Shown piece after piece: positions 34,796-44,133 of a DNA stretch of 64,000 nucleotides. The stretch is taken from the NCBI GenBank assembly GCA_036774405.1, contig DAIPBO010000018.1, positions 1 through 64,000 on the forward strand, read 5' to 3'. The stretch's first letter is position 1. Each line of letters starts with the position of its first letter. The notes under the pieces are model-generated. The model was not told the origin of the DNA and searched no databases. It saw only the letters and a program-made list of their open reading frames with translations. The DNA comes from JAAYDS01 sp012729155. Its GTDB lineage: Bacteria > Chloroflexota > Anaerolineae > UBA1429. Made by a program: the position numbers and the translations under genes.

Positions 34796-35555
34796 GCGCT
34801 CGGCCTTTCGCGAGCTTGGCAACCCAAAGAATGCGCGAGGTCTCCTCGTGCGGCGGACGCAGAGAGAAGCAATCATACATCGCCAGCACCTCAAAGCCAG
34901 CATCTACCAGCAGCGTCGAGACATGCTCAGGCGGATAGGCCTGCTCAGTGTGTCGCTCGGAACTCTTGGAATACAGCCCAGTGGCGCGATCGCGCTCGAA
35001 CCAGGTCACCGTCACCGTTGTTTGTCGGCGGCTGGGGCTGTAACGTGTGTTAAAGGCCACCGCCAGATCGCCCTGATCGTCAAAGTACGCCTGCCCACCC
35101 CAAAACGTCTCGAGGGCAAACGCTGTGTTCATGTCAAAGAAAAAGAGCCCGCCCCGCGTCAGGGCCCTGGCAACCTGGCCAAAGACTGCGGAGAGATCGT
35201 CTGACGTGAGCATATAGTTCAGGCTGTCATAGAGACAGGTGGCCACGTTGCAACGCTCTGGCAAGGTAAACTCGCGCATATCATGCTGCATCCATATCGC
35301 CTCAACACCAGCGGCCTCGGCTTTACGCCGCGCCTCGGCCAGCATCTGCTCGGAACCGTCGATGCCCGTGACCTGATAGCCACGCCTGGCCAGCGAAACG
35401 CCCACAGTGCCCGTGCCACAGGCCAGATCGAGCCACCGTTTACCTGGTGGCGGAAACCGCTCCAGCAGCTCTTCGAGGTAGCCGATCATCCGCAGGCTAA
35501 AGCCCAATTGCCCCGAGGCGTCGTATACCGCCGCATAGCCGCTATAGATGCTCAT
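34788..35555 (-). CDS. SAM-dependent methyltransferase
   Basis: 255 residues from ATG 35555, preceded by GGGGCAGGGA. Class I methyltransferase: WLDLACGTGTVGVSLARRG (motif I), VTGIDGSEQMLAEARRKA (motif II) and MQHDMREFTLPERCNVATCLYDSL follow in the expected order. The C-terminal half has a beta-rich insertion typical of small-molecule methyltransferases (EQAYPPEHVSTLLVDAGFEVL). The acceptor is unknown. It precedes the lytic transglycosylase, with which it overlaps by 8 bases. A promoter at 35581-35610 fits this start rather than the upstream ATG at 35582. Confidence 0.86.
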   Translation of the reverse strand: MSIYSGYAAVYDASGQLGFSLRMIGYLEELLERFPPPGKRWLDLACGTGTVGVSLARRGYQVTGIDGSEQMLAEARRKAEAAGVEAIWMQHDMREFTLPERCNVATCLYDSLNYMLTSDDLSAVFGQVARALTRGGLFFFDMNTAFALETFWGGQAYFDDQGDLAVAFNTRYSPSRRQTTVTVTWFERDRATGLYSKSSERHTEQAYPPEHVSTLLVDAGFEVLAMYDCFSLRPPHEETSRILWVAKLAKGRAHG

Positions 35556-35580
35556 TCCCTGCCCCCGTGCGAGTTGGCGC

Positions 35581-35610
35581 ATTATAGAGAGGGCGACAGT
35601 CCAGCGTCAA
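35581..35610 (-). promoter_or_regulatory. Promoter for the methyltransferase-transglycosylase operon
   Basis: Minus strand TTGACG (35610-35605), 18-base spacer, perfect TATAAT (35586-35581). The start falls near 35574, excluding the ATG at 35582. Confidence 0.6.
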
Positions 35611-35639
35611 GTTGTGCGCTCACTGGGGGTGCATAGACT

Positions 35640-36428
35640 ATGGCCATGTTGATCAAGCCCGTTTCCTTGATGCGCGCGGACGTTGCCGAACTCCTTTATG
35701 TCGAGCGCAACTCACTCGGCGACAGCGACTATACCATCGACGAGGCGCTGGACGTTTTACGCTCACCTGCTCATCTGTGCCTGGGCTGTTATGTCGAGGA
35801 GGCGCTGGTGGGCTTCTTGAGCTGCATCGAGACGTGGGGCCCACTGGGGGCCCGCCTTGAGATGGATATGTTGGGCGTGCTCTCTGCGCACCGTCGCCGC
35901 GGTTATGCACGAGAGCTTGTCGCCAGAGCGCTTGACCAGGCCACCGGCCGCCACTGTACCATGGCGCGTGCTGTCGTAGCTGTCGACAATACGGCCTCGC
36001 AGACGGTCTTTCACAGTGCCGGGTTCGAGGCGGTAGTGCCCTGCACTATGCTCGTCTGGAACCGCCACGCGAGCAGCGGTGCCGCGCCCAGCGAGCGCCT
36101 CGTGAGCAGGCAGCTTCAACTTGCCGAGCGCCCAGATGCCCGGGCTACAGCTACCGAGTGGGCCAATGATACTACGACGTTCGCCCGTGCAACCAGCATC
36201 CAGGTGGCCACCCTCGCGTATCGCGGCTGTTGGATCGAAGAAATCTCGGGGCGATCGCCTGAAGATTGTGCTGCGTTGGTCACGCGCATCGGGTGCGATG
36301 CGGTGATGACAGGCCTTGCCGAAGCGGGCGTGCTTGCGCCCCGCAGCGCGCCCAGCGACATCGCTGCGTTGGTATCACTCGGCTGGCGACCGGTTGGTGA
36401 CTATGACATCTTCACCAGGCAGCTCTAG
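35640..36428 (+). CDS. GNAT family N-acetyltransferase, probably two-domain
   Basis: 262 residues from ATG 35640 with GGGGTG eight bases upstream; ATG 35646 is an alternative. Residues 1-140 form a GNAT fold, with the acetyl-CoA loop LSAHRRRGYARELVARAL (Q/R-x-x-G-x-A) and DNTASQTVFHSAGFEAV. The C-terminal 110 residues end in ALVSLGWRPVGDYDIFTRQL, which resembles the end of a second, degenerate GNAT copy lacking an obvious acetyl-CoA loop. Substrate unknown. The TAG stop shares the palindrome CTAG with the stop of the convergent gene at 36425. Confidence 0.75.
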   Translation: MAMLIKPVSLMRADVAELLYVERNSLGDSDYTIDEALDVLRSPAHLCLGCYVEEALVGFLSCIETWGPLGARLEMDMLGVLSAHRRRGYARELVARALDQATGRHCTMARAVVAVDNTASQTVFHSAGFEAVVPCTMLVWNRHASSGAAPSERLVSRQLQLAERPDARATATEWANDTTTFARATSIQVATLAYRGCWIEEISGRSPEDCAALVTRIGCDAVMTGLAEAGVLAPRSAPSDIAALVSLGWRPVGDYDIFTRQL

Positions 36429-37639
36429 GTGGCCGAGCTAGCGCTGCGGCCCAGACGGCGCTCAAGTCTGTCCAAACGGTAGTTCAAGTCGTTCCACAGA
36501 TCGTCTGGCCAGGGATGGTCTATCTCACCCCTCTCTAGGCGCGCCAGCCCTCGCAGCACCACATCCCGAGCAGCGGCATGATCCCGTTCGCGGTGCTCGA
36601 GGTGTTTGGCCAATTCGATAAAGGGGACGGGACTCGGGCCCTCAAGACGCTCGCTCCATACCATCGCCGCCTCATCGTTACGCCCCAACCGCTTTAGCAA
36701 CAGCCCGTAGCGATCCCACCCTTCGGCAGCGATTCGCAGATCGGGGCTCCTTGTCGCCGCCGTGTAGGCAGCCCTTGCCTCGGCGTGATTGCCCAGTCGT
36801 TCGTGAAGGCGTCCGATGGCCAACAGGTCGCATGGCGTCTCGCTCGGCTCAGGCTCAAGCCCCATCTGACTCGAGACGCGGGCCATGAGGCAGGCCATCG
36901 ACATGACATCCATCAGATTGTGGTAGAACACGCCCACCAGCGGCTGCACGTTGCCCGTCCGTAGGTAATCATAGTACAGTTGGGGAATGAGGTAACCAGG
37001 CACGTCTTCGCCAGTGCGCGCTACACCCAGCACCTGACGCTCTAGAGACGACAGAGCGCATGAGGGCAGCACGTGCCGCCAGAGCGCGCGAGACCATCGC
37101 AGCAGGTCGAGGTGGCCCTCGAGTTCGGGCGGCTGCAGCCCGTGATAGCGAAAGCGGTTCTCCAACAGGGGCCAGTCAAAGCCTACGCCGTTAAAGGTGA
37201 CGAGCGTCGCCCTCTGCCCCAACTCGCCCTCTAGTTCACGCAGCATTGCTGGCTCATCGTCTGGCTCCTCGGCAAAGTACTGCCGCACCTCAAAGATGGT
37301 GCCATCGAAACTGCCGAGGCCTATCAGAAAGGCAAAGGTGCCCGCATCACGGCCCAGACCGGTTGTCTCTGTATCCAAAAAGAGCAGGCTGCTGGTTGAC
37401 ACCTCACCCATACCGGCCGCTTTCAGGAGCGTAGCGCCCACCTCGGTTGCAGCGCGCAAACAAAGGTCTCCGTGGGCGTAATCCAGTGCAAAGCGCGCAT
37501 CAGCCCGCAGGCAGCGCCCGGCGGTGTTCTCGATCCAAGCGCCGCCCACCATCTCGCTGAGCGGCACAACGGGACGCCGTTGCGGTGACCTATCGGGCAC
37601 CGGCCCAAGGCGCAGCAGACGATCGAACAGGCTACTCAT
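36425..37639 (-). CDS. RNase H-like exonuclease, YprB/MrfB-like
   Basis: 404 residues. The RNase H-like exonuclease domain has LFLDTETTGLGRDAGTFAFL (DEDD-type ExoI-like motif DTET) and then the acidic/aromatic VTFNGVGFDWPLLENRF. The C-terminal 150 residues hold TPR-like helices (GRLHERLGNHAEARAAYTAA). In Bacillus subtilis MrfA/MrfB (YprA/YprB) form a helicase-exonuclease pair that repairs mitomycin C lesions. Here the partner helicase ends 35 bases upstream. Start ATG 37639. Confidence 0.85.
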   Translation of the reverse strand: MSSLFDRLLRLGPVPDRSPQRRPVVPLSEMVGGAWIENTAGRCLRADARFALDYAHGDLCLRAATEVGATLLKAAGMGEVSTSSLLFLDTETTGLGRDAGTFAFLIGLGSFDGTIFEVRQYFAEEPDDEPAMLRELEGELGQRATLVTFNGVGFDWPLLENRFRYHGLQPPELEGHLDLLRWSRALWRHVLPSCALSSLERQVLGVARTGEDVPGYLIPQLYYDYLRTGNVQPLVGVFYHNLMDVMSMACLMARVSSQMGLEPEPSETPCDLLAIGRLHERLGNHAEARAAYTAATRSPDLRIAAEGWDRYGLLLKRLGRNDEAAMVWSERLEGPSPVPFIELAKHLEHRERDHAAARDVVLRGLARLERGEIDHPWPDDLWNDLNYRLDRLERRLGRSASSAT

Positions 37640-37673
37640 GTCGCGCTCACTCCCGCGATCATTATACCATGAC

Positions 37674-40202
37674 CTACGAGAGGCCCTCGATCAGGCGTTC
37701 GGCCAAAGCCAACACCCGACCCTTGGCGCCCAGGTCATCGGCGAGCACCGGCCCGATGCAAGAAGGGCAACCACTCGTACAGGCGCAACCCTCGACCAGC
37801 TCTAGCACGCGTCCGATGAGCGGGCCAAACGCATCCATGGCCTCAAAGCTCAGGCCGACGCCGCCCGGCAGATCATCGTAGACGAATAGTGTCGCCAGTC
37901 CCGTCTGCACCGTGCGCGGCTCGCTCACCACACTCACATCGCCCGGATCGCACAAAAGGAGCGTGGGGAGCAGATGCCGGAGGGCATGCCCCAACCCGGC
38001 GAGACTTCCGCGCACAGCCACGCTCTGCTCTGCCCGGCGATGGCACGAGGGGCACAGGGTGACCAGGTTACTGAGGTCGTTGGCCGTCTGCCAGGGCGAG
38101 TCGTCCCCTTGGCCATAGGTGCTGTAGGGGCGCAGATGGTGCACGTGGAGCCCCTGCCCGGGCCGCGCCTTGGCCCCGCACCATCGACAGGCATAGTCAT
38201 CGCGCTCTAGCACCGAACGGCGTTGCTGCGGCCAGTTGGGACCACGAGAAAAGCTGCCCTCGCCGATCCAGCTGGCGGCATCACTCAGCCCGGCTACCAA
38301 CTCCTCGCTCAGCGTCAGCCACATGGCCTCAGTCTGTATCGTCTGCTCTGGCAGATCGATCTCTCCCCAGCCGATCAGCTCGAGAGTTCGCTGCCGTAGT
38401 CGCCGAAAGCCGGTGACACGGCGCGTCAACTCAATCTCGCCTCGCTGCAAGACATAGCCGCGATGCGCCTCTTCGCGGCGTGTGTCGAGGATCTGCACCG
38501 TGGTATTGCCGCTGGCGCGGGTAAAGTAGTCGACGCTCACGGCATGCACATGCGCCGTGCCCGTCGGCCAGTCCAGCCGATCTACTAGATACTGTTGCCC
38601 TTCATGCAGATAGATGGCCTGTTCGTGCACATACAATGGGGCCGTTTCACGATCGACAGTGCCGATCACCTGCTCTCCATCGATTCCCTGCTTCAGAATG
38701 GTGATGCGCTCAGGGCTGGCCGAGCGTAGCGACACCTCGCCCGCAGGATAGTCGCCCGCTATGCGGTGCCAGCGGACGCGTGAGCGGCGCAGCTCACCCA
38801 GCATCTCCAGATGGGCCAGCACAGCCTGCACATCCTCATGACCATAAACCTCATCGGCGGCAAAGGGGAGCTCGTAGCTGGCGCAACGCACATGGCTCAG
38901 CAGCACATGCAGGTTATCAGGGTTCGCCAGCCCGCGCTCAGGAGCCTGTGCGAACAAATAGTCTGGATGCGTGACGATGTACTGATCGAGAGGCGATGCG
39001 GTGGCCACCAGCACCGCCAGGCTGTCGTCAGAGCCGCGACCGGCACGACCGATGCGTTGCCAGGTGCTTGCCACCGATCCCGGATAGCCCACCAGCACGG
39101 CCGCCGCCATGCCCCCGATATCGACGCCGAGCTCCAGGGCGTTGGTGGCCACCACCACACGCACCTGGCCCGCGCGTAGCCCCTGCTCAATCTCACGACG
39201 CTCACTATCGAGATAGCCACCGCGATAGCCTCGTACGCTATCGGCTGCGTGCCCCGCCTGCACGGCGTCCTGGCGCAGTTCGAGCAGCAGCTGCTCCACC
39301 CCCCCACGAGACTGGCAAAAGACAACAGTCTGCAGGTCGAGTTGCTGCAGCAGGTTGGCGATCAGGCGCGCATCGGCCATCGCCGAGCGCCGTATGCCCA
39401 AATGAGCGTCGAGCAACGGGGGGTTATACAGCACGATGTGCCGCCGGCCGTTCGGCGCCCCGTTCTCGTCGACCAACATCGGTTGCCGCTCTGTGAGCAT
39501 CGCAGTCAGTTCGACAGGGTTGGCGATGGTGGCTGAGGTGCTGATGATCTGGGGCCTGGAGCCGTAGAAACGGCAGATGCGCTGTAGACGACGCACTACG
39601 TTGGCCACATGGGCGCCAAACACACCGCGATAAGAGTGCAACTCATCGATGACGATATAGTCGAGCCGAGAGAGCATTTCGCGCCACTGTGGGTGGTGAG
39701 GCAGAATACTCACGTGCAGCATATCGGGGTTGGTGACAAGCAAGCTCGCGCGCCGTCTGATATCGGCGCGGAGCGCCATGGGCGTATCACCATCGTAGGC
39801 CAGCACCCTGGCCGGTGCCCCCACAGCCTCAGCCAGGGTTGCCAGCTCGTCCATCTGATCGTGGGCAAGGGCCTTGTTGGGATAGACCAGCAGCGCCCGG
39901 CTATCCGGCTGTATCATGGAGCGCTCGAGGATCGGCAGGGCATAGCAGAGCGTCTTGCCCGAGGCCGTCGGCGTCACGACGACCAGATCATCGCCTCGCC
40001 GCGCGGCGCTCAGAGCCTGCGCTTGGTGCACATAGAGCCGCTCCAGGCCCAATCGCTTCAGCCCTGCCGCTACAGGGTCATTCAACGGCGGTGAGACAGG
40101 CGCATACCCCGCAAGGCGAGCAGGCGCCACGCGATGGTGCACCACACCACTCGCCAACGCACTATCAGAGTGCAATCGATCGAGCGCAGCTATTACTGAC
40201 AA
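37674..40202 (-). CDS. DEAD/DEAH helicase of the MrfA/YprA type carrying an HNH nuclease domain
   Basis: 842 residues. Helicase motifs: VVVTPTASGKTLCYALPILE (motif I), VYPNKALAHDQM (Ia), YIVIDELHSYRGVFG (motif II, DELH), STSATIANP (III), VATNALELGVDIGGM (V) and QRIGRAGRG (VI). The C-terminal MrfA Zn-binding/DUF1998 region includes GHALRHLLPTLLLCDPGDVS and the cysteines CACTSGCPSC. Between them an HNH domain is inserted at about residues 662-726 (38025-38219): CRWC, then HVHH, then LSNLVTLCPSCHRRAE, all expected zinc and catalytic residues present. The TTG at 40202 is the only plausible early start; it follows ligA by 27 bases. Confidence 0.9.
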   Translation of the reverse strand: MSVIAALDRLHSDSALASGVVHHRVAPARLAGYAPVSPPLNDPVAAGLKRLGLERLYVHQAQALSAARRGDDLVVVTPTASGKTLCYALPILERSMIQPDSRALLVYPNKALAHDQMDELATLAEAVGAPARVLAYDGDTPMALRADIRRRASLLVTNPDMLHVSILPHHPQWREMLSRLDYIVIDELHSYRGVFGAHVANVVRRLQRICRFYGSRPQIISTSATIANPVELTAMLTERQPMLVDENGAPNGRRHIVLYNPPLLDAHLGIRRSAMADARLIANLLQQLDLQTVVFCQSRGGVEQLLLELRQDAVQAGHAADSVRGYRGGYLDSERREIEQGLRAGQVRVVVATNALELGVDIGGMAAAVLVGYPGSVASTWQRIGRAGRGSDDSLAVLVATASPLDQYIVTHPDYLFAQAPERGLANPDNLHVLLSHVRCASYELPFAADEVYGHEDVQAVLAHLEMLGELRRSRVRWHRIAGDYPAGEVSLRSASPERITILKQGIDGEQVIGTVDRETAPLYVHEQAIYLHEGQQYLVDRLDWPTGTAHVHAVSVDYFTRASGNTTVQILDTRREEAHRGYVLQRGEIELTRRVTGFRRLRQRTLELIGWGEIDLPEQTIQTEAMWLTLSEELVAGLSDAASWIGEGSFSRGPNWPQQRRSVLERDDYACRWCGAKARPGQGLHVHHLRPYSTYGQGDDSPWQTANDLSNLVTLCPSCHRRAEQSVAVRGSLAGLGHALRHLLPTLLLCDPGDVSVVSEPRTVQTGLATLFVYDDLPGGVGLSFEAMDAFGPLIGRVLELVEGCACTSGCPSCIGPVLADDLGAKGRVLALAERLIEGLS

Positions 40203-40229
40203 GCCAGCCTCGCCATCAAAGCAGCAACA

Positions 40230-42290
40230 TCAGCCCGGCAACCGCGAGCCACTTGCAAGGGCAAGCAACCCTGCCTGATCGAGCATAGGGATACCCAGCT
40301 GCTGGGCTTTGTTGAACTTGGATGCGCCCGGCCGCTCGCCCACCACCAGATAGCTCGTCTTGGCCGAGACGCTGCTGGTTGCCTTGCCGCCATGGGCCAG
40401 GACAAGCGCCTCGGCCTCTTCACGGCTCATGTCAGGTAGCGTGCCTGTCACCACAAAGGTGAGCCCGGCGAGAGTTGACGTGACGCCCTCGGCAACATCC
40501 GTCGTGTCCATGGCCGCGGGGGGGGCTGCTTCAGCCATCGACACGCCGCCATTACGCAGGCGCTGTAGCAGCTCGACAGTGGCGGGCCGGTTCAGGTAGC
40601 TGACCACGGCGGCGGCTGTGGTGGGCCCGATCCCTTCGATCTCTTCCAGCACGTTCTGATCGGCGGCTCGCAGGGCGTCGACCGATCGGAAACGCTCGGC
40701 CAGCATCTGCGCGGCCTTGGCGCCCACACCAGGAATGCCCAGCCCAGTGAGCAGACGCCAGAGCGGCCGCTGCCGCGAGGCGTCAAGCGCCGCCAGCAGA
40801 TTCGCAACGCGGCGCTCTTGAAAGCCCTCGAGAACCAACAGCTGTTCGCGCATGAGTTGGTAGAGATCGGCAACATCGTGCACCAGGCCAGCCGCGACTA
40901 ACTGCTCCGCCACCCTGATGCCCAGCCCGTCGATGTCCATGGCCCCGCGCGAGGCCCAATGCTCGAGCAGACGCAGCGTCTGCGCCGGACACGAAGGGTT
41001 GACACAATACAGAGCCACCTCGCCCTGTGTTCGCTCCACCGGCTGGCTGCAGGAGGGGCATGTTGAGGGTGGCACAAAAGGCTGCTGTGAGCCGTCGCGC
41101 AGCTCGACGATGGGCCGCACGACCTGGGGAATGACATCGCCCGCTCGCTGCACCACCACTGTGTCGCCAGCACGTATGTCTTTGCGCAGCAGGTCGTCAA
41201 AGTTGTGCAAACTCGCCTGACGTATGGTGACGCCCGAGAGCTGCACCGGCTCAAGAACGGCGTATGGCGTCAACACACCTGTACGCCCCACGTTAATGGC
41301 GATCTCGAGCAATCGTGTGGTTGCCTCACGCGACGGGAACTTGTAGGCCACCGCCCAGCGCGGCGCATTACCCACGATGCCCAGACGACGCTGCGTGTCA
41401 AGCGAGTTGATCTTGATGACGACACCGTCGGCCTCATAGTTCAGTTGATCGCGCTTGGCCATCCACTCTTCGCAGTAGCGCAACACGCGGTCAAAATCCT
41501 CACACACGAGGATATCGACATTGACGCTCAGCCCCAGCTGACGCAGCAGTTCGAGAGCATCGGCCTGCGTGGCGATCTCATACCCTTCCACGTAGCCTAC
41601 GGCATAGGCAAAGAGCCGCAGCGGTCGTGAGGCGGTGATACTCGGATCGAGCTGTCGCACTGACCCGGCAGCGGCATTGCGCGGGTTGGCGAAGGTAGCC
41701 TCTCCGCGTGCCTCTCGTTCGGCGTTCATGGCACTGAACAAGTCGCGCGGCATATAGATCTCACCGCGCACCTCGATGACTGCTGGCGGCGGCATCTCAT
41801 CGGCGACGGGGATGCGCAATGGCACATTGCGGATGGTCCTGACGTTGGCCGTGACATCTTCACCGGTGATACCGTCACCCCGGGTGGCTGCTCGCACCAA
41901 CGCGCCGCGCTCATAGGTCAGAGCCACAGCCAATCCATCGATCTTGGGCTCGGCCACAAAGGCAAGTGGCTCGCCCTCGGGCAGCAGGCGCTGTGCCCGT
42001 TGGAGCCACTGCTGCACCTCTTCGCGGGTAAAGGCATCGACTAGGCTCGTCATCGGGTGGGGATGCTGCACCTTGCCAAACGCCTCGAGCGGTGTGGCTC
42101 CCACCCGCTGCGTTGGGGAATCAGGCGTAATCAAGTTGGGATACTCGGCCTCGAGCCGCCTCAGCTCGTGGATCAGCGCATCATACTCGGCATCGCTGAT
42201 AGTGGGAGCGTCGAGTGTATAGTAGTGATGGGCGTGCTGCTCGATGATCCGCCGTAGTTCGTCAATCCTGGCGCTGGCGTTCATGCTCAT
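40230..42290 (-). CDS. ligA: NAD-dependent DNA ligase
   Basis: 686 residues from ATG 42290 (GGAG six bases upstream; ATG 42284 is the alternative). The adenylation lysine is in EPKIDGLAVALTYE. The OB fold, a four-cysteine zinc finger (CPSC near residue 405 and CVNPSC near 425), helix-hairpin-helix segments and a C-terminal BRCT domain (LAGLTFVVTGTLPDMSREEA) follow in the normal order. It heads an apparent ligA-mrfA-mrfB group. Essential for sealing nicks in replication and repair. Confidence 0.97.
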   Translation of the reverse strand: MSMNASARIDELRRIIEQHAHHYYTLDAPTISDAEYDALIHELRRLEAEYPNLITPDSPTQRVGATPLEAFGKVQHPHPMTSLVDAFTREEVQQWLQRAQRLLPEGEPLAFVAEPKIDGLAVALTYERGALVRAATRGDGITGEDVTANVRTIRNVPLRIPVADEMPPPAVIEVRGEIYMPRDLFSAMNAEREARGEATFANPRNAAAGSVRQLDPSITASRPLRLFAYAVGYVEGYEIATQADALELLRQLGLSVNVDILVCEDFDRVLRYCEEWMAKRDQLNYEADGVVIKINSLDTQRRLGIVGNAPRWAVAYKFPSREATTRLLEIAINVGRTGVLTPYAVLEPVQLSGVTIRQASLHNFDDLLRKDIRAGDTVVVQRAGDVIPQVVRPIVELRDGSQQPFVPPSTCPSCSQPVERTQGEVALYCVNPSCPAQTLRLLEHWASRGAMDIDGLGIRVAEQLVAAGLVHDVADLYQLMREQLLVLEGFQERRVANLLAALDASRQRPLWRLLTGLGIPGVGAKAAQMLAERFRSVDALRAADQNVLEEIEGIGPTTAAAVVSYLNRPATVELLQRLRNGGVSMAEAAPPAAMDTTDVAEGVTSTLAGLTFVVTGTLPDMSREEAEALVLAHGGKATSSVSAKTSYLVVGERPGASKFNKAQQLGIPMLDQAGLLALASGSRLPG

Positions 42291-42311
42291 GCCTCACTCC
42301 TAGAAGCAGTA

Positions 42312-42341
42312 CCCGGGATAGAGCCTACGCTCTGTCCCGGG
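42312..42341. terminator. Hairpin between the SH3 gene and ligA
   Basis: A 13-pair stem with one G-U pair (42312-42324 with 42329-42341) and a four-base loop. There is no T-run on either strand, so it could be a weak terminator, a transcript-end protector or an attenuator for ligA. Confidence 0.45.
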
Positions 42342-42397
42342 CATAAGATTACCACAATCTCTCAGTTTGCACGCGACTACTCAATACTCGGCCGTGA

Positions 42398-42970
42398 TCA
42401 CTCCTGGAGCTTGATGTACTCGCCGGCCACCCACCCCGTGGCCCCAGAGCCATCGCGCACCTGATACCACGTCAGGTTGTCGGCCTCCTTCGGACCACCG
42501 ACCACCTCTAGCACGGTGCCCTCATCGACGGTCTTGACACGGTCATAGCCAGTGCCTGCCCCAACGCGCATGCGCAGGCCGGCCCCTTCGGTGCCTGTTA
42601 CCAGGACCTTGTCGCCCTCGGCAAAGCTGCCCGCGGCTAACTCGCCCTCAGCTGGCGTGGGGGTTACGTCAGCAACTGTGGCTGCCGTAGGCACCAAACC
42701 CGGCAACGTCGCAGATGTAGGTGTAGCAGTCATCATTGCAGCCCCGCCAGAGCCCTCGACCGGTGTAGGCGATGCCTGGGGCGCCAACGGGCCAGCTGCA
42801 GCGGCGGTAGGTGTAGCCTCCTTGCGGCTCGACGGCTCTGGCGCGATCAGTGCCCACCACAGCCCCGCTACCACCACAACAACCAGCAACGGCACAACCA
42901 CGATCATCCAGCGAGGCCAGGCCTGCGGCCCACGATCACTGCTGGAGCGGTAGCGCGGATCAGGAGTCAT
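42398..42970 (-). CDS. Membrane-anchored SH3-domain protein
   Basis: 190 residues. A single transmembrane segment (PRWMIVVVPLLVVVVVAGLW, residues about 19-38) sits after a short basic cytoplasmic tail. A Pro/Thr/Ala-rich linker follows, then a bacterial SH3 domain with GLRMRVGAGTGYDRVKTVDE and WYQVRDGSGATGWVAGEYIK. Such domains often bind cell-wall or extracellular ligands. Start ATG 42970, preceded by AAGGAGG. Function unknown; possibly wall-associated, given the upstream export anchor. Confidence 0.8.
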   Translation of the reverse strand: MTPDPRYRSSSDRGPQAWPRWMIVVVPLLVVVVVAGLWWALIAPEPSSRKEATPTAAAAGPLAPQASPTPVEGSGGAAMMTATPTSATLPGLVPTAATVADVTPTPAEGELAAGSFAEGDKVLVTGTEGAGLRMRVGAGTGYDRVKTVDEGTVLEVVGGPKEADNLTWYQVRDGSGATGWVAGEYIKLQE

Positions 42971-42997
42971 GACTGCGCCTCCTTTGTCGTTTTATCG

Positions 42998-43026
42998 ATT
43001 ATGTATCATCATCCTGCGCGTGTCAA
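42998..43026 (-). promoter_or_regulatory. Promoter for the SH3 membrane protein
   Basis: Perfect TTGACA (43026-43021), 17-base spacer, CATAAT (43003-42998) on the minus strand. The start falls near 42991, 20 bases before the ATG. Confidence 0.65.
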
Positions 43027-43119
43027 CGGTTGTTACCGGTCGAGCACAGGTCCATTCGCATTCTAGTCCATATCAACGAGCAACGCAACAGCGTTGCTTG
43101 CCGCAAGAGCGCTCAACGC

Positions 43120-44133
43120 TCAGCAAATGCGGGGCAGTTGCCCGCCTGCCAGCATAGGAAGCACGCGCTCAGAGCCGTATGGGGTGCGCAAGGTCACCAG
43201 GCCAGGGTGACTCGCCGTCACCTGGCCAACGACAGCCGCTTCGCCCCCCAGTGGATGGGCCCTCATGGCCGCAAGCACAGCTGGCGCCGCGTCAGGCGCA
43301 ACGGCAGCCACCAGCTTGCCCTCGTTAGCAACATAGAGCGGGTCCAGCCCCAGAAACTCGCACGCCGCTGCAACAGCGGGGGCGATGGGTAGCGCGGTCT
43401 CGTTGAGCGCCAGCCCTACTCGGTCGCCTGCCCATTCGTTAAGCACCGTTGCCAGGCCGCCGCGAGTGGCGTCGCGCAGGCAACGCACATATGCCCCACC
43501 AGCAACCAGCATGGTTTCTACGAGATCGTTGAGTGGCGCACAATCGCTGGCGATCGGCGTGTCAAAAGGCAGCCCTTCGCGAGCCATCATCACCGCCATA
43601 CCATGGTCCCCAAGCGTACCATTGACAAGGAGCAGATCTCCAGGGCAAAGCCGCTCTGGGCCCAGCGATCGGCCCGCGGGCACGTGGCCCAGACCCGCCG
43701 TATTGATATATAGCCCGTCAGCCGCGCCCCGCTCAACAACCTTGGTATCGCCGGCCACTACCGTCACGCCTGCCTGGCGTGCGGTTTCAGCCATCGATCG
43801 CACCACTTCCCTTAGCAGGGCCAGCTCGAGCCCCTCTTCGAGCACAAACCCCGTCGTCAGATACCGCGGCACTGCACCTGCCACTGCCAAGTCATTCACT
43901 GTGCCGCAGACGGCGAGTTTGCCGATATCGCCCCCCGGAAAGACGGCGGGCTTGACGACGAACGAGTCGGTAGTCAGTGCCAACCTATCGCCAGGCGCTG
44001 GGACTATGGCCGCATCTCCCAGCGCGCGCAACTCATCATTATCGAGAGCAGCGACGAAAACCGACTGGATCAGATCGCGAGTAAGCTCGCCACCCTCTCC
44101 ATGCGCCATGAGAATACGTTCGTCCGATATCAC
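43120..44133 (-). CDS. hypE: Hydrogenase maturation protein HypE
   Basis: 337 residues. HypE dehydrates a carbamoylated C-terminal cysteine to the thiocyanate that supplies cyanide ligands to the [NiFe] site. The C-terminus is the expected PRIC, with the reactive cysteine last. The AIRS-like fold shows ERILMAHGEGGELTRDLI, FVVKPAVFPGGDIGKLAVCG and VVAGDTKVVERG. I start at GTG 44133, which overlaps the hypD stop as GTGA. The open frame continues upstream to 44430 but only through hypD sequence. Last gene of the hydrogenase operon. Confidence 0.95.
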   Translation of the reverse strand: MISDERILMAHGEGGELTRDLIQSVFVAALDNDELRALGDAAIVPAPGDRLALTTDSFVVKPAVFPGGDIGKLAVCGTVNDLAVAGAVPRYLTTGFVLEEGLELALLREVVRSMAETARQAGVTVVAGDTKVVERGAADGLYINTAGLGHVPAGRSLGPERLCPGDLLLVNGTLGDHGMAVMMAREGLPFDTPIASDCAPLNDLVETMLVAGGAYVRCLRDATRGGLATVLNEWAGDRVGLALNETALPIAPAVAAACEFLGLDPLYVANEGKLVAAVAPDAAPAVLAAMRAHPLGGEAAVVGQVTASHPGLVTLRTPYGSERVLPMLAGGQLPRIC

